DNA of 33,850 bases from a virus. The stretch is taken from the IMG/VR virus record IMGVR_UViG_3300045538_000084, positions 1-33,850 of that record; one strand, given 5' to 3'. The stretch's first letter is position 1. Each line of letters opens with the position of its first letter. Shown one piece after another: positions 13,321 through 21,661 of this stretch. The position numbers were made by a program, and so were the translations under genes. The notes below the pieces were generated by a model. That model was not told where the DNA came from, did not search any database, and saw nothing but the letters and a program-made list of their open reading frames with translations.

Positions 13321-14655
13321 TTACCACTGACTCCTTCCAGTTCGAGCACGGGTAGATTGAAGTTGTTTTTCAATCTCTTTCGCAATTTCGCCCGTTCCGA
13401 ATAGTCTATCAAGATTAGCCATTGCGTCTAAGTTTGCTTCGTAACTCAAACTCGGGTCTGTTGCAGCACGCAAGTACATCTGCATTTCAGCATTAGAGTT
13501 CATCTGCTGAGCACTCATGCCTGTAGCGTTCTTAATCAGGTTCAACAGAAGAGGTCGAGTTTGTTCAATTGTCTGACGTTGCTGCTCTGTCTTCGTTCCA
13601 ACAGCAGCACCAACCGCACGGCCAGCACCGGAAGCAGAAGCCATAGCCCCTACGTTTTCTGTAGCAGAAGCCTCGGTGCTTACAATCCCACCTTCTTTCA
13701 GCAAGGTGTCATAGTTGCGTTTAAGCTGGCGCAACGTAGTACCGAGTTGGTCTTTTGCATCTTCCCGCTTAGACATTTCTTCTTGACGTTTTTCCTGCAA
13801 AGCTTGTTGTTGTGCGGCAAACTGTTCACGACGCAAATCAACCATTTGCTGAGAAATGTCCTGTTGTGACTTTGCAAGCGTTCCGGTCAGCTCTTGTTGG
13901 CTCTTAGCAAGATCAAGCGACTGCTGCATCTGTTGTTCGCGTAGCTTCATGCTTTCAGCAGACGTAGACGCACGCTGAGCTGACTCACCCAACTGACGAA
14001 TACGCTCATCAACCTTGTCGGGCGGTAGTTGACCAGTCGCATAGCTTTGAGCATATCGCTGGGCAATGGCTCGCAGAGACTGCGGCAGAGTGTTGTCGGC
14101 GGTAAAGATCTCAAACGGGTTGTCTTGCGTCATTCCACCAGGCGTGAGACCGACTTGCCTCATGCCCTGAACGATTTCCGGCACAGCTTTGAGCGCAGCA
14201 AGTGGGTTATCAGACAACGCAGCCAATGCCATCAGTCGCTGAGGATCGAGTTGCAGACCACCAGCGGTAGGCATCTGACCGATCTGAACATTACCGTCGG
14301 ACTCTTCTGCAAACTGTGCAGGCTGACCAGGAGTGCGCTGGATAATCGAACCGGATAGCTGGCGCATCTGTTCCATACGACGCTGCTCAGCAATCTTGCG
14401 AGCCATCTCCATCTCTTGCAAACGCTGGCTATATACGTTCTGATATGCCTGCTGACCAGCAGACAAACCTTGTATCAGCCCCTGTCCCAAACCGGGACGT
14501 ACAGCAGCAGGCCCACCAGCAGCCAACAGACCTAGACCGAGGTTCAGCAGACCTGCCTGCCTAGCCTGACCCTGTAGACGAGCAGCCTCTTCCTCGCCCA
14601 GTAGACCAGTTGCGTAAGAGGGTGCTTGCGGAAACAACAGAGATGCAATATCCAT
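13321..14655 (-). CDS. Probable internal virion protein with long coiled coil
   Basis: 444 residues with GAGGTG four bases before ATG 14655. The N-terminal 70 residues are Gly/Leu-rich and possibly membrane-active (AGLLNLGLGLLAAGGPAAV). A Gln/Glu-rich coiled coil follows at 80-105 and again at about 230-315 (QQMVDLRREQFAAQQQAL). The C-terminal section has NLIKNATGMSAQQMNSNAEM, which resembles a conserved motif of phage DNA-transfer proteins (N-x-T-G-xx-A-Q-N-x-x-E). That resemblance and the neighbours suggest an ejected core protein. It is not specifically assigned. Confidence 0.65.
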   Translation of the reverse strand: MDIASLLFPQAPSYATGLLGEEEAARLQGQARQAGLLNLGLGLLAAGGPAAVRPGLGQGLIQGLSAGQQAYQNVYSQRLQEMEMARKIAEQRRMEQMRQLSGSIIQRTPGQPAQFAEESDGNVQIGQMPTAGGLQLDPQRLMALAALSDNPLAALKAVPEIVQGMRQVGLTPGGMTQDNPFEIFTADNTLPQSLRAIAQRYAQSYATGQLPPDKVDERIRQLGESAQRASTSAESMKLREQQMQQSLDLAKSQQELTGTLAKSQQDISQQMVDLRREQFAAQQQALQEKRQEEMSKREDAKDQLGTTLRQLKRNYDTLLKEGGIVSTEASATENVGAMASASGAGRAVGAAVGTKTEQQRQTIEQTRPLLLNLIKNATGMSAQQMNSNAEMQMYLRAATDPSLSYEANLDAMANLDRLFGTGEIAKEIEKQLQSTRARTGRSQW

Positions 14656-14663
14656 GATTCACC

Positions 14664-16019
14664 TCACAGCAGCGTTACAGGTCGCTGTTGTACTAATTTA
14701 GGAGCGAGCAGAGATTGAATGGGGCTGGTAATGTCGACACCTTTGCCTTGGATGATTCCAGGGGTGGGTGCGCCTTGTTGTTGACGCGATAGCAGACCGC
14801 CGATGATAGGCCCAAGAAAATTAGAACCGCCGCCACCAGTTTGTGTTGTGGTCGATGATGCGCCTGATGGTTTCCAGCCTACGATGTTGTTGACCAAATC
14901 AGGGTCAAGGCCCAACGTAGTGAGAGCCGTAGTCAGATACTGCTGAGACGCACCAGGAAGGCTTGTAACGATATCTTTTGCTACCTGTAGACCGGATACT
15001 TCTTTGCCTGGCCCCATGCTTGTAGGTGTTGACTCGATGATCGGCGCTTCACCCTGAATCAACCCAGGGCCGTATCCAGCATCACCCAACAACGCTGCCT
15101 TCGTTGCGCTTCCAGTGGCATCTACAGCAGGCGTGCCCATTGATGCTTCTATCGCTGCAAGGTCACCAGCAGCAATTGCCCCAGCACTAGGCCCAAGCAT
15201 TGCAGTAGCTTCAGGAGTCAACTGACCAGCAATGTTCTCAACAGCAAGCGGAGGCTGCGCAAGAGTACCTGTAAGCGCAGTGTCACCAGGAACCAACACC
15301 GGCTCACTGATGACAGGAGGTGGAACCATATTTAGAAGACCTTCGCCATACCCGGCATTACTATACAGCGCGGCTCTTGTTGGATCTCCTGCAACAGCGC
15401 CAAATAAATCGCCACCAATAGCACCAAGAGCTTGTCCGCTTACATACGTTAACAACGCAGCATTTGCTGCTTTAGCGAGTTGGTCGACGATCTTGTCAAC
15501 TTTTGCACTACCGAACAATGTGCTTGATTGATATGTAGACGCCTCTGGCGCACCACTCTCACCGTATCGGATTGCGATATTTGTTCTGTCGCCTTGATCT
15601 GTAGCAACAGTACCTGCTAACGGGTAAATCGTAAATCCACCTGGGGTTGGCTGACCAGATAACTGTGATCCGGTAATCCCCATCTCGTTAAAAGCAGCAA
15701 TCGCTTTAGTGCCAGGAAATAAAAGACTAGAGGTTACCGCTCCATGCCCATCAACATACTCTTTGATAGGAATAAGATGTTGTGTTTCATCTGCTGTAAG
15801 CTGTCGACCCAACGCTGGGCTATAGTAACCAGCAAGTGTGGTCTCCTCTTCAAAGCGAGGACGGTATTCCGGCCCACTTTCACCTTGACCGACGATTTCA
15901 TCGCCAGCAAAACGCATACGGCCAGTCGGTACTAACACCGGCTGTACATTCATCTGAGAAGGGTCAGACGGAAATACTGACTTAAAGTATTCGCTTAGTT
16001 GTGACGCTGATACGGCCAT
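14664..16019 (-). CDS. Probable internal virion protein, unassigned
   Basis: 451 residues; AGGTGA precedes ATG 16019. The N-terminal 180 residues look globular (VLVPTGRMRFAGDEIVGQGE, GYYSPALGRQLTADE, FNEMGITGSQLSGQPTPGGF). The rest is Ala/Gly/Pro-rich with two copies of a short unit, TRAALYSNAGYGEGLLN and TKAALLGDAGYGPGLIQ, near residues 215 and 308. A Gly/Ser/Thr-rich linker (STTTQTGGGGSNFLGPIIGG) precedes the end. The repeat and the low-complexity linkers suggest an extended virion protein. I recognise no family. Confidence 0.6.
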   Translation of the reverse strand: MAVSASQLSEYFKSVFPSDPSQMNVQPVLVPTGRMRFAGDEIVGQGESGPEYRPRFEEETTLAGYYSPALGRQLTADETQHLIPIKEYVDGHGAVTSSLLFPGTKAIAAFNEMGITGSQLSGQPTPGGFTIYPLAGTVATDQGDRTNIAIRYGESGAPEASTYQSSTLFGSAKVDKIVDQLAKAANAALLTYVSGQALGAIGGDLFGAVAGDPTRAALYSNAGYGEGLLNMVPPPVISEPVLVPGDTALTGTLAQPPLAVENIAGQLTPEATAMLGPSAGAIAAGDLAAIEASMGTPAVDATGSATKAALLGDAGYGPGLIQGEAPIIESTPTSMGPGKEVSGLQVAKDIVTSLPGASQQYLTTALTTLGLDPDLVNNIVGWKPSGASSTTTQTGGGGSNFLGPIIGGLLSRQQQGAPTPGIIQGKGVDITSPIQSLLAPKLVQQRPVTLL

Positions 16020-16027
16020 GATGTCAC

Positions 16028-16894
16028 CTACTTCTTAATACCGAGATACGTCAAAAGACCAGACGCAACAGCAGCAGGGATGTTCAGACTTCCATCAGAC
16101 CCTAGAACAGCACCACCGGCTAGTGCAGCACCGAGAGACTGCAAGGTTGGATCTGATGTGTATTCTGTCGATACGGTCTGACCTGTTGGGATAGCAGATA
16201 GACCTGAAAGGAAGGTTTGTAGCTGCGTATAAGGAGCTGTTTGTGTCTCCCTGAACAAATCCATCGCTGCTTGGTTTTTAGCTTGCTGATAACCCTCTCT
16301 AATCTGACCAATACGCAGAGCCTTTTCGTAGTCTGCGTAATCAGCTTGAGATAGTGTCGGAGCAAGGCCAGCAGCAGCTTCTTGACGGGCACGTTCAGAC
16401 TCGTAACCCTTAAACGCAAGCGTCCCACCGATATTCGACAGCTCTCGCGCCAATCCAGTAGCGGCACGCTCTTGAAGTTGTTGAGCGGCACCAGACCCGT
16501 ATCGTCCAGCACGAGAAGCCTGAGAGGTGATGTCGGCAATTTGCTGTTGGAAAGCCTCTTCAATCGGTGTTTTAGCAGCAGCAAATGCGCCTTGAAAGAA
16601 CGGGTTCAATCCAAGGTAATCGCCCTTTAATGTTTTTTCTTGTTGAGTCTGCGCTTGCTTCAAAAGCTGACTACCACCGCCACCAAACAAGGCTCGGTTA
16701 TACGCAGCACTCAGCGCCGAAGTCGTCTCCATGCTCGGATCAACGTACCTAGCACCACCATATACAGCAGGCGACCCCTTGTCATATAAATCTTCAAGAC
16801 GCTGCATACCAAGCTGGTACATGTTTTTTGTTTCGCCCGTAGGGGTAAACCCAACAGGCGCGGTCGTAACGGTAGATGAAGATGGGCCACTCAT
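16028..16894 (-). CDS. Podovirus structural protein, probable ejection or tail assembly component
   Basis: 288 residues. The pattern LGLNPFFQGAFAAAKTPIEE, then FQQQIADITSQASRAGRYGSG, is common in a helical family of podovirus virion proteins whose members carry NPxxxxxxxAAxxxxxxxFxxxxxxIxxxFxxAGRxGS. A Gly/Ala-rich, hydrophobic C-terminal stretch (LQSLGAALAGGAVLGSDG) may be membrane-active. GAGGTG lies four bases before ATG 16894 inside the end of the acetyltransferase gene. The family function is not established; an ejectosome role is inferred from context. Confidence 0.7.
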   Translation of the reverse strand: MSGPSSSTVTTAPVGFTPTGETKNMYQLGMQRLEDLYDKGSPAVYGGARYVDPSMETTSALSAAYNRALFGGGGSQLLKQAQTQQEKTLKGDYLGLNPFFQGAFAAAKTPIEEAFQQQIADITSQASRAGRYGSGAAQQLQERAATGLARELSNIGGTLAFKGYESERARQEAAAGLAPTLSQADYADYEKALRIGQIREGYQQAKNQAAMDLFRETQTAPYTQLQTFLSGLSAIPTGQTVSTEYTSDPTLQSLGAALAGGAVLGSDGSLNIPAAVASGLLTYLGIKK

Positions 16895-16895
16895 G

Positions 16896-17291
16896 TCACA
16901 CCTCTGCTGCCCACTTGACGGGCTTGAAACCCTGCTCTGGAGCTACCTGCTCCCAGCCAGGACGTAATGATGAAAAGGTTAGTTTCTTAGCACCAGACTC
17001 TTTTGCAATCTGCTTGGCAAGTTCCATAGCACCATCCAGATTCCACTCTGCCCAGCCAGCCCACAAGTGCATCCCAGTCCGCTCTGGCTGCATGACAGCA
17101 AACGCTACAGGCTTGCCTTCTTCAACAGCTAGCCACAACGCTGCACGGCGCTCTTTGCACTCTGTATAAACATCTTCAGGAAGCCACGGCTCAGGAGATA
17201 CCTGCGCGATCTCCACGAGCTTAGGGCGCACCCACTCCCACACAGAAGCAAGTTGCTCAGGTTGTACGTATGTTTTAGCCAAGGACGACAT
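16896..17291 (-). CDS. GNAT-like acyltransferase fold protein of the virion block
   Basis: 131 residues from ATG 17289-17291 (MSSLAKTYVQPEQL); an in-frame TTG farther upstream adds no conserved sequence. The order of elements is that of a small GNAT: YTECKERRAALWLAVEEGK (strands beta2-3), PVAFAVMQPERTGMHLWAGW (beta4), a helix with AMELAKQIAKESGAKKLTF, then a terminal strand with GFKPVKW. GNAT-like proteins without a known substrate occur at the same place in T7-like podoviruses (gp13 neighbourhood). Whether it still transfers an acetyl group is unknown; the acetyl-CoA loop is not a clear R/Q-x2-G-x-G/A. Confidence 0.68.
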   Translation of the reverse strand: MSSLAKTYVQPEQLASVWEWVRPKLVEIAQVSPEPWLPEDVYTECKERRAALWLAVEEGKPVAFAVMQPERTGMHLWAGWAEWNLDGAMELAKQIAKESGAKKLTFSSLRPGWEQVAPEQGFKPVKWAAEV

Positions 17292-18054
17292 ATTTGTAGG
17301 TCTTATCCGCAGTTGAGTTAGCAAAATGGTTGACAGTGCATTGACCTTGAATCTGGTTCGATGCGTATACGTCAGACGTTGATGACTCGTCTACCTTGTT
17401 AGCAGTGACAATGACACTAGGAGTCGATGGGCGAGTCGGGCTTGTCTGGGTAGGAATCTGTTCAAGAATTACAGCAGTGTTAGTAGTCGACCACATTATT
17501 TCAACGTAGTCACCAGCATTAACTTGGTTGTAAAAGTTCAACGCTGCAATCAAGTGGCCTTTAACAGAACCATGCTTGTTAGGAACCGAGAACTTAGAGT
17601 TAGACCCAGCAATGTCAGTACCGTTCTTACGAAACCACACGTCGACATCTTGAATCTGCGAGTCATCGTTAGCAAACTGAATAGAGAACTGAATGTTATA
17701 GATACCACCCGTTGCAAACGTGATCCGAGAGTTGCTGACAATGCTGACACCGTTACTGTAGTCAGTCGTGTTCAGCGTGATTGCATATGCCGCTGTGGTG
17801 CTTGCAGCAGACTGGTCTGTTGTGTCTTGAAATGCCCCGTAAGGAACGTTATCCGTGTTAGCAGCAGCAGAGGCAGCCACAAACAGAATAATGCTGTCCT
17901 CGCTGATTCTGGGGTCATACAGAGTGGTTGTAGTAGCACCGCCCGTAGCAAGCGTAATAGTGCCTACAGAGTTGATCTTACCGTCAAGAGTCCGATTGAC
18001 GATCTCGGCTATGTCACGAGGCGTACCGCCCTGCTGAGGTAATCTGCGAAACAT
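17275..18054 (-). CDS. Virion protein with C1q/TNF-like jelly-roll domain
   Basis: 259 residues, starting at ATG 18052-18054, which shares a base with the upstream stop; GGGGGT is the ribosome site. The N-terminal arm (PRDIAEIVNRTLDGKINSVG) is a common phage attachment motif. Residues about 80-210 form a beta sandwich of the C1q type: TTAAYAITLNTTDYSNGVSI, ITFATGGIYNIQFSIQFAN, VDVWFRKNGTDIAGSNSKF, then NAGDYVEIMWSTTNTAVILE. Such domains decorate capsids or tails and can bind glycans. It lies between the tail hub and the GNAT-like gene. Confidence 0.75.
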   Translation of the reverse strand: MFRRLPQQGGTPRDIAEIVNRTLDGKINSVGTITLATGGATTTTLYDPRISEDSIILFVAASAAANTDNVPYGAFQDTTDQSAASTTAAYAITLNTTDYSNGVSIVSNSRITFATGGIYNIQFSIQFANDDSQIQDVDVWFRKNGTDIAGSNSKFSVPNKHGSVKGHLIAALNFYNQVNAGDYVEIMWSTTNTAVILEQIPTQTSPTRPSTPSVIVTANKVDESSTSDVYASNQIQGQCTVNHFANSTADKTYKYVVLG

Positions 18055-19472
18055 CACCGACCCCCTGCTGGGACTATCTCAACCTCTACACCAGTTGCGT
18101 TTGTCCAGTTACCTGTCGGCGTCAGCGAAACCCGGTGATACCGACCGATTGACCGTAGCGGGATTCTGTTCTCGCTAGACGCAGCAACAGCGGTCGAATA
18201 GTCCAGATTTCCATCCAGCCTGAACCTGCTTGCAACAGATACCGTTGCAGATCCATTCGCCACAAGTGGCCTAGCAAGTCTTAGCATCGTGTTAACAGGC
18301 TGTTCGATGTCACCTGTTGTGAGTGTTGCAGTCAACGGGTCGCCACTAAAAGTAACAATCTTGCCACCCCTGACACCCCCGAGAACGATCTGCCCACCCG
18401 CCCATAAACGCGAGTCAAGCGACGCAGGCAATGTATCGATTGACGCAGAGTACAGATCCAGCCCTTCCAGCGATACAGGAGGTGTCGCCAATGTAGATAC
18501 GTAATCTGCGGTTGTCTGAGCGTAAGACCACTTATCTGCTGCCCAGTTATAGATAAGCAGATAGGTCTGTGCAAAGGTATTGGTGAACCCCCATATAACA
18601 ACTTTGTTAACAGGATCGATTGCAGCAGAGATGTTCTGAAGAACCGTAGGAGCTACGTTATCAAAGAACCACTTGTCTATACGATCATTCCCAATCGGTT
18701 TGACAGTCTGACCATCGCATACATAGAACCCGTCATCAGACAAAAAGTACGTGAAGCCACCAGACTGCACAATGCTCCCGCGACTCATGCAGCCAAGACT
18801 ACGAGTGATATTGTCAAATTGGAAGTAAAGAGGCGCACCAATGTACGTCATCCGATAAATGCTGCGCTCTAACAAGACAATGCCGAACTCGCCACCTGTA
18901 ATCCCCATGATGTCGCCACCATCGGGAATAAACTGGCTATCAGACTGAGAACCAGTACCAGGCGTCCAGTTAGTCTCGTCATTTACATCTGACCAAAAGA
19001 CTTTATTTGGATCTGCTGTAGTTCCCGCAGCCACAACAAAGTCACGCACAACCGTCACGTATTTAGCAGCAGGCGCAGCAGCGTCTAGGTTGTTGAAAGC
19101 AGCAGACGATCCAAGAGTAAACCCCTGCAAGATGTCCTTGCCATTCGACATTATCAGCACATTGCCGAATAGAGCATGATCCCAGAAGTCTGTTGTTGTA
19201 TACGGGCTGACAATCCTAGACCTGTTATCAAGGTTAATTGTCGTGTCATTAAATAAGTACAGCTTTGTTGAACCAGCAGCAAATAAATACTGCGTGCCAG
19301 CAAACTTTACAGGTATTGATACGTACAGATTTTGATCTGCTGCGTTACTAATATCTTCTGCTTCTTCCAGCGGAATATAACCAACATTTGTTGGAATGAC
19401 GTTCTTAGCCTCAGAAAGATTTGCAGCAATCCCAGGCTTGTCAGGCGTCCACTGATCGAACAGGATCTTCAT
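18054..19472 (-). CDS. P22 gp10-like head-closure/tail-hub protein
   Basis: 472 residues with a beta-propeller-like layout: GTQYLFAAGSTKLYLFND, TTDFWDHALFGNVLIMSNG, VVRDFVVAAGTTADPNKVFW, GGEFGIVLLERSIYRMTYI, GGFTYFLSDDGFYVCDGQ and VNKVVIWGFTN, each a recurring strand pair. This matches packaged-DNA stabilisation proteins of the P22 gp10 type, which seal the portal after packaging and form the tail hub. The stop of the adaptor gene overlaps its ATG (19469-19472). The protein length is that expected for the family. Confidence 0.85.
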   Translation of the reverse strand: MKILFDQWTPDKPGIAANLSEAKNVIPTNVGYIPLEEAEDISNAADQNLYVSIPVKFAGTQYLFAAGSTKLYLFNDTTINLDNRSRIVSPYTTTDFWDHALFGNVLIMSNGKDILQGFTLGSSAAFNNLDAAAPAAKYVTVVRDFVVAAGTTADPNKVFWSDVNDETNWTPGTGSQSDSQFIPDGGDIMGITGGEFGIVLLERSIYRMTYIGAPLYFQFDNITRSLGCMSRGSIVQSGGFTYFLSDDGFYVCDGQTVKPIGNDRIDKWFFDNVAPTVLQNISAAIDPVNKVVIWGFTNTFAQTYLLIYNWAADKWSYAQTTADYVSTLATPPVSLEGLDLYSASIDTLPASLDSRLWAGGQIVLGGVRGGKIVTFSGDPLTATLTTGDIEQPVNTMLRLARPLVANGSATVSVASRFRLDGNLDYSTAVAASSENRIPLRSIGRYHRVSLTPTGNWTNATGVEVEIVPAGGR

Positions 19473-20089
19473 CGCGCAGTCACCGACATCGTTAGCGGAG
19501 AAGCACTGAACTCACCCCGATCATCCGACTCACGCAGACCCAACAGACCACGGTCATACATGGCTTGCCAAGTAGCAAGCCGAGCATCGTTCATCAGATA
19601 CGGCTCGGCCTCTGCAAGACTTCCATACAACAGAAGGTCAGGGCAGTTAGCAAGAAAGACGTTAGACGTATTGGCGTCGCTCAGAAACGCAGGCGCAGCG
19701 TAATACAGAAGAGGCACAGAGTAGGTCGTGTCAGGCGTGGCGCCAAACTTAATCGTACTCGACAGAATCGTGTAGTACGAAGGTTTGTTCTGTTCGTATG
19801 TACGACCGTTGCGCTCAAGAGTAGATGGTGTGAGATAGGTCAGCGTCCACGTAGGATCGCCATCAATATAGATGTTCTTGAGTTCAAGAAAGTCGCTCGG
19901 CAGATTGACCGTTGATGTGCCGCCAGTCGTGGTTAGCGTGGTCGACGAGAGCATCTGCCGGATACGTAGCTCACGGCGCAGTCGAATCTCAGCAAACTGG
20001 ATAAAGTCAGGAATCTGACTTGTGAGGTCACTTCTTGCGAGATAGTTTGCGACGCTGGTCTTTAGGTCGCTGTACGTTGTGATTGCCAT
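19469..20089 (-). CDS. Head-tail adaptor (SU10-type)
   Basis: 206 residues. The family pattern is visible at the start (TYSDLKTSVANYLARSDLTS, then IPDFIQFAEIRLRRELRIRQM), followed by VNLPSDFLELKNIYIDG, YYTILSSTIKF, the strand pair around YSVPLLYYAAPAFLSD and the final helices (LLLYGSLAEAEPYLMND, WQAMYDRGLLGL). This is the phage adaptor that sits below the portal and connects it to the tail hub encoded just downstream. It overlaps the upstream glycosyltransferase gene by 62 nt. Confidence 0.88.
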   Translation of the reverse strand: MAITTYSDLKTSVANYLARSDLTSQIPDFIQFAEIRLRRELRIRQMLSSTTLTTTGGTSTVNLPSDFLELKNIYIDGDPTWTLTYLTPSTLERNGRTYEQNKPSYYTILSSTIKFGATPDTTYSVPLLYYAAPAFLSDANTSNVFLANCPDLLLYGSLAEAEPYLMNDARLATWQAMYDRGLLGLRESDDRGEFSASPLTMSVTAR

Positions 20090-20717
20090 GTTTTACGTCA
20101 TCCCATCCAAACGTCCTGGCCCCGGTATGCCCTATGTGCATAGACAAATCGTGGTCAACGTGAACGGGAATGTCGCTTTCTAAGCACTTCACACAGAAAG
20201 TAACGTCTTCCCCGATAACCCCACCATGATCCGTCCAGATAACGTCATGCCAAGGTTGCGGAACTTTCTCAAAGACTTCTCGCCTGATTAGTGTAACACC
20301 GAACCCTACCGCTGTCACCTGTTCTATGCCCGTTTTACCCCTAGATTCAACCTTGTGCCAAACCTGAGAAACCTCTGCGCCCTTCTTGATTTCTAGGTTT
20401 AAAGCAGTCGGCAATACAGGCTCTCTACGGGTAGTTGCGTTAACTCCAAGAACCGGGACGTTTCTAGCAATCAGCACCTCTAGCGTGTTACTCGGAAACC
20501 GCATGTCGCTGTCAATCCACAGCACAGCATCGGCACCCATCTCTAACGCTTCGTGAGCTAGCTTCTCTCGCTGTGTAAATATCAGCGTACCAGGCATCTG
20601 TAACAGTTCAATCTCGACTTTGCCACGTTTGGCTTCGTATTGAACTAATTTGGCAAGGTCAAAACAGAACCCGGCCATAACCTCATCACGACATGGTACG
20701 CAGATAGCTACTTTCAA
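20028..20717 (-). CDS. GT-A type glycosyltransferase-like protein
   Basis: 229 residues. It starts at TTG 20715-20717 (TTGA overlap with the upstream stop, GGGGAAA ribosome site). A nucleotide-sugar fold is indicated by MKVAICVPCRDEVMAGF, a helix, LIFTQREKLAHEAL, and ADAVLWIDSDMRFPSN with the D-x-D that binds metal and the sugar nucleotide. VTAVGFGVTLIRREVF and GEDVTFCVKC supply the acceptor-side acidic residues. It may glycosylate virion or host surface components. The gene lies between the capsid and adaptor genes, where glycosyltransferase-like genes also occur in other aquatic phages. Confidence 0.8.
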   Translation of the reverse strand: MKVAICVPCRDEVMAGFCFDLAKLVQYEAKRGKVEIELLQMPGTLIFTQREKLAHEALEMGADAVLWIDSDMRFPSNTLEVLIARNVPVLGVNATTRREPVLPTALNLEIKKGAEVSQVWHKVESRGKTGIEQVTAVGFGVTLIRREVFEKVPQPWHDVIWTDHGGVIGEDVTFCVKCLESDIPVHVDHDLSMHIGHTGARTFGWDDVKHGNHNVQRPKDQRRKLSRKK

Positions 20718-21019
20718 ATTTTCCCCGGATGCGTTCTAAAGAAACGGTTATCAGGATGGTTCAAAAAGGCTTTGAATCGTGTCTGATCGATAACAGTAAA
20801 GCCCTGCATGATCTTGTCACGGTTTAACTGATCGACAACAGTGAGAGGCAGGCGAGCAACGTGGGTAATGACATCATCGAACTTACCGTCTGAGTCATTG
20901 TATTGCCGCTTGTTAGCATCGATGATTTTAGAAACATCCTGCCTTGTTTCTAGAATCACCCCGTCATCAGTCTCGTGTGCGACTGTATAACGGCCATCTT
21001 CAACTGAGAATAGTTTCAT
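20714..21019 (-). CDS. Conserved phage protein of unknown function downstream of capsid
   Basis: 101 residues with ATGA overlap to the HNH gene upstream. The sequence has an N-terminal beta part (MKLFSVEDGRYTVAHETDD), a helix with SKIIDANKRQYNDS, HVARLPLTVVDQLNRDKIMQ and a signature ending FLNHPDNRFFRTHPGKI. The closing FLNxPDNRxFRTxPGxx motif recurs in small proteins of many phages with T7-like or SU10-like heads. No activity is known to me; a head-assembly role is guessed from place. Confidence 0.7.
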   Translation of the reverse strand: MKLFSVEDGRYTVAHETDDGVILETRQDVSKIIDANKRQYNDSDGKFDDVITHVARLPLTVVDQLNRDKIMQGFTVIDQTRFKAFLNHPDNRFFRTHPGKI

Positions 21020-21606
21020 TGATCTACTCTAACATGCGACCAGGTTCTTCCAACCCTGACGCCTCGGATGCAATTTGGAGACACGCCAAACCGTCTAGCT
21101 AGGCTTGCATGGCTGTCTGAGCTTTGACGGATTTGCTTCACGATTTCTTCGTTTATCAGCGCCTTGCCGTTTCCAGTTCCTACAGGAGCAACTACTCGCT
21201 TCCTGCCTTTGCTAATCATGTCTTGAGAATTTTCTTTTGGAGTTCCGATTGATAGATGTTTAGGGTTCACACAACTCGGGTTATCACAACTATGCATTAC
21301 AAACATACCGGCAGGAATTTCTGCCTTATTTGCCAATCGCCAGCTCACTCTATGAGCGCCATCAGACCCTAGTGCTTTAACGCCTAAACTTATTCTTCCG
21401 TATCCATTTGCAAGTTTCTGACCTTGCCATTCCCAACATTCGTTTTCGCCAACCTTTTTGACTTTAAGCCAGAACCTAACCTCTAACGGGGCTTGCGACC
21501 ACTTCCTATCTTCTGTGGTTCCGTATTTTTTCAATCTAACGTAATGCTTATAACAGTAACCAAATGCTTTTAATTTTCCACCACAACCATCTACTTTGCA
21601 CTGCAT
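21016..21606 (-). CDS. Homing-type HNH endonuclease following the capsid gene
   Basis: 196 residues from ATG 21604-21606. N-terminal zinc motif C3/C8/C18/H21, then ECWEWQGQKLANGYGRISLG, HRVSWRLAN and the HNH core HSCDNPSCVNPKHLSIGTP, with a C-terminal helix-turn-helix (LARRFGVSPNCIRGVRVGRTW) for target recognition. The stem of a hairpin covers its ribosome site (21608-21635, separate entry). An upstream in-frame ATG at 21642 exists and would translate through the hairpin. The gene is less GC-rich than the capsid gene. Insertion beside a highly conserved gene is typical of homing endonucleases. Confidence 0.88.
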   Translation of the reverse strand: MQCKVDGCGGKLKAFGYCYKHYVRLKKYGTTEDRKWSQAPLEVRFWLKVKKVGENECWEWQGQKLANGYGRISLGVKALGSDGAHRVSWRLANKAEIPAGMFVMHSCDNPSCVNPKHLSIGTPKENSQDMISKGRKRVVAPVGTGNGKALINEEIVKQIRQSSDSHASLARRFGVSPNCIRGVRVGRTWSHVRVDQ

Positions 21607-21607
21607 G

Positions 21608-21635
21608 GCTACCCCCATCGTTAGACAGGGGTAGC
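21608..21635 (-). promoter_or_regulatory. Hairpin after the capsid gene covering the HNH ribosome site
   Basis: GCTACCCC at 21608-21615 pairs with GGGGTAGC at 21628-21635, a perfect 8-bp stem with a 12-base loop. On the minus strand the second arm (GGGGTAGC) ends two bases before ATG 21606, so folding would hide the Shine-Dalgarno sequence of the HNH gene. It also lies 26 bases past the capsid stop, where many phages have a terminator, but no T-run follows. Either sequestering or a decayed terminator is possible. Confidence 0.55.
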
Positions 21636-21661
21636 TTATCATGCAATCAGCACACGGTCAA

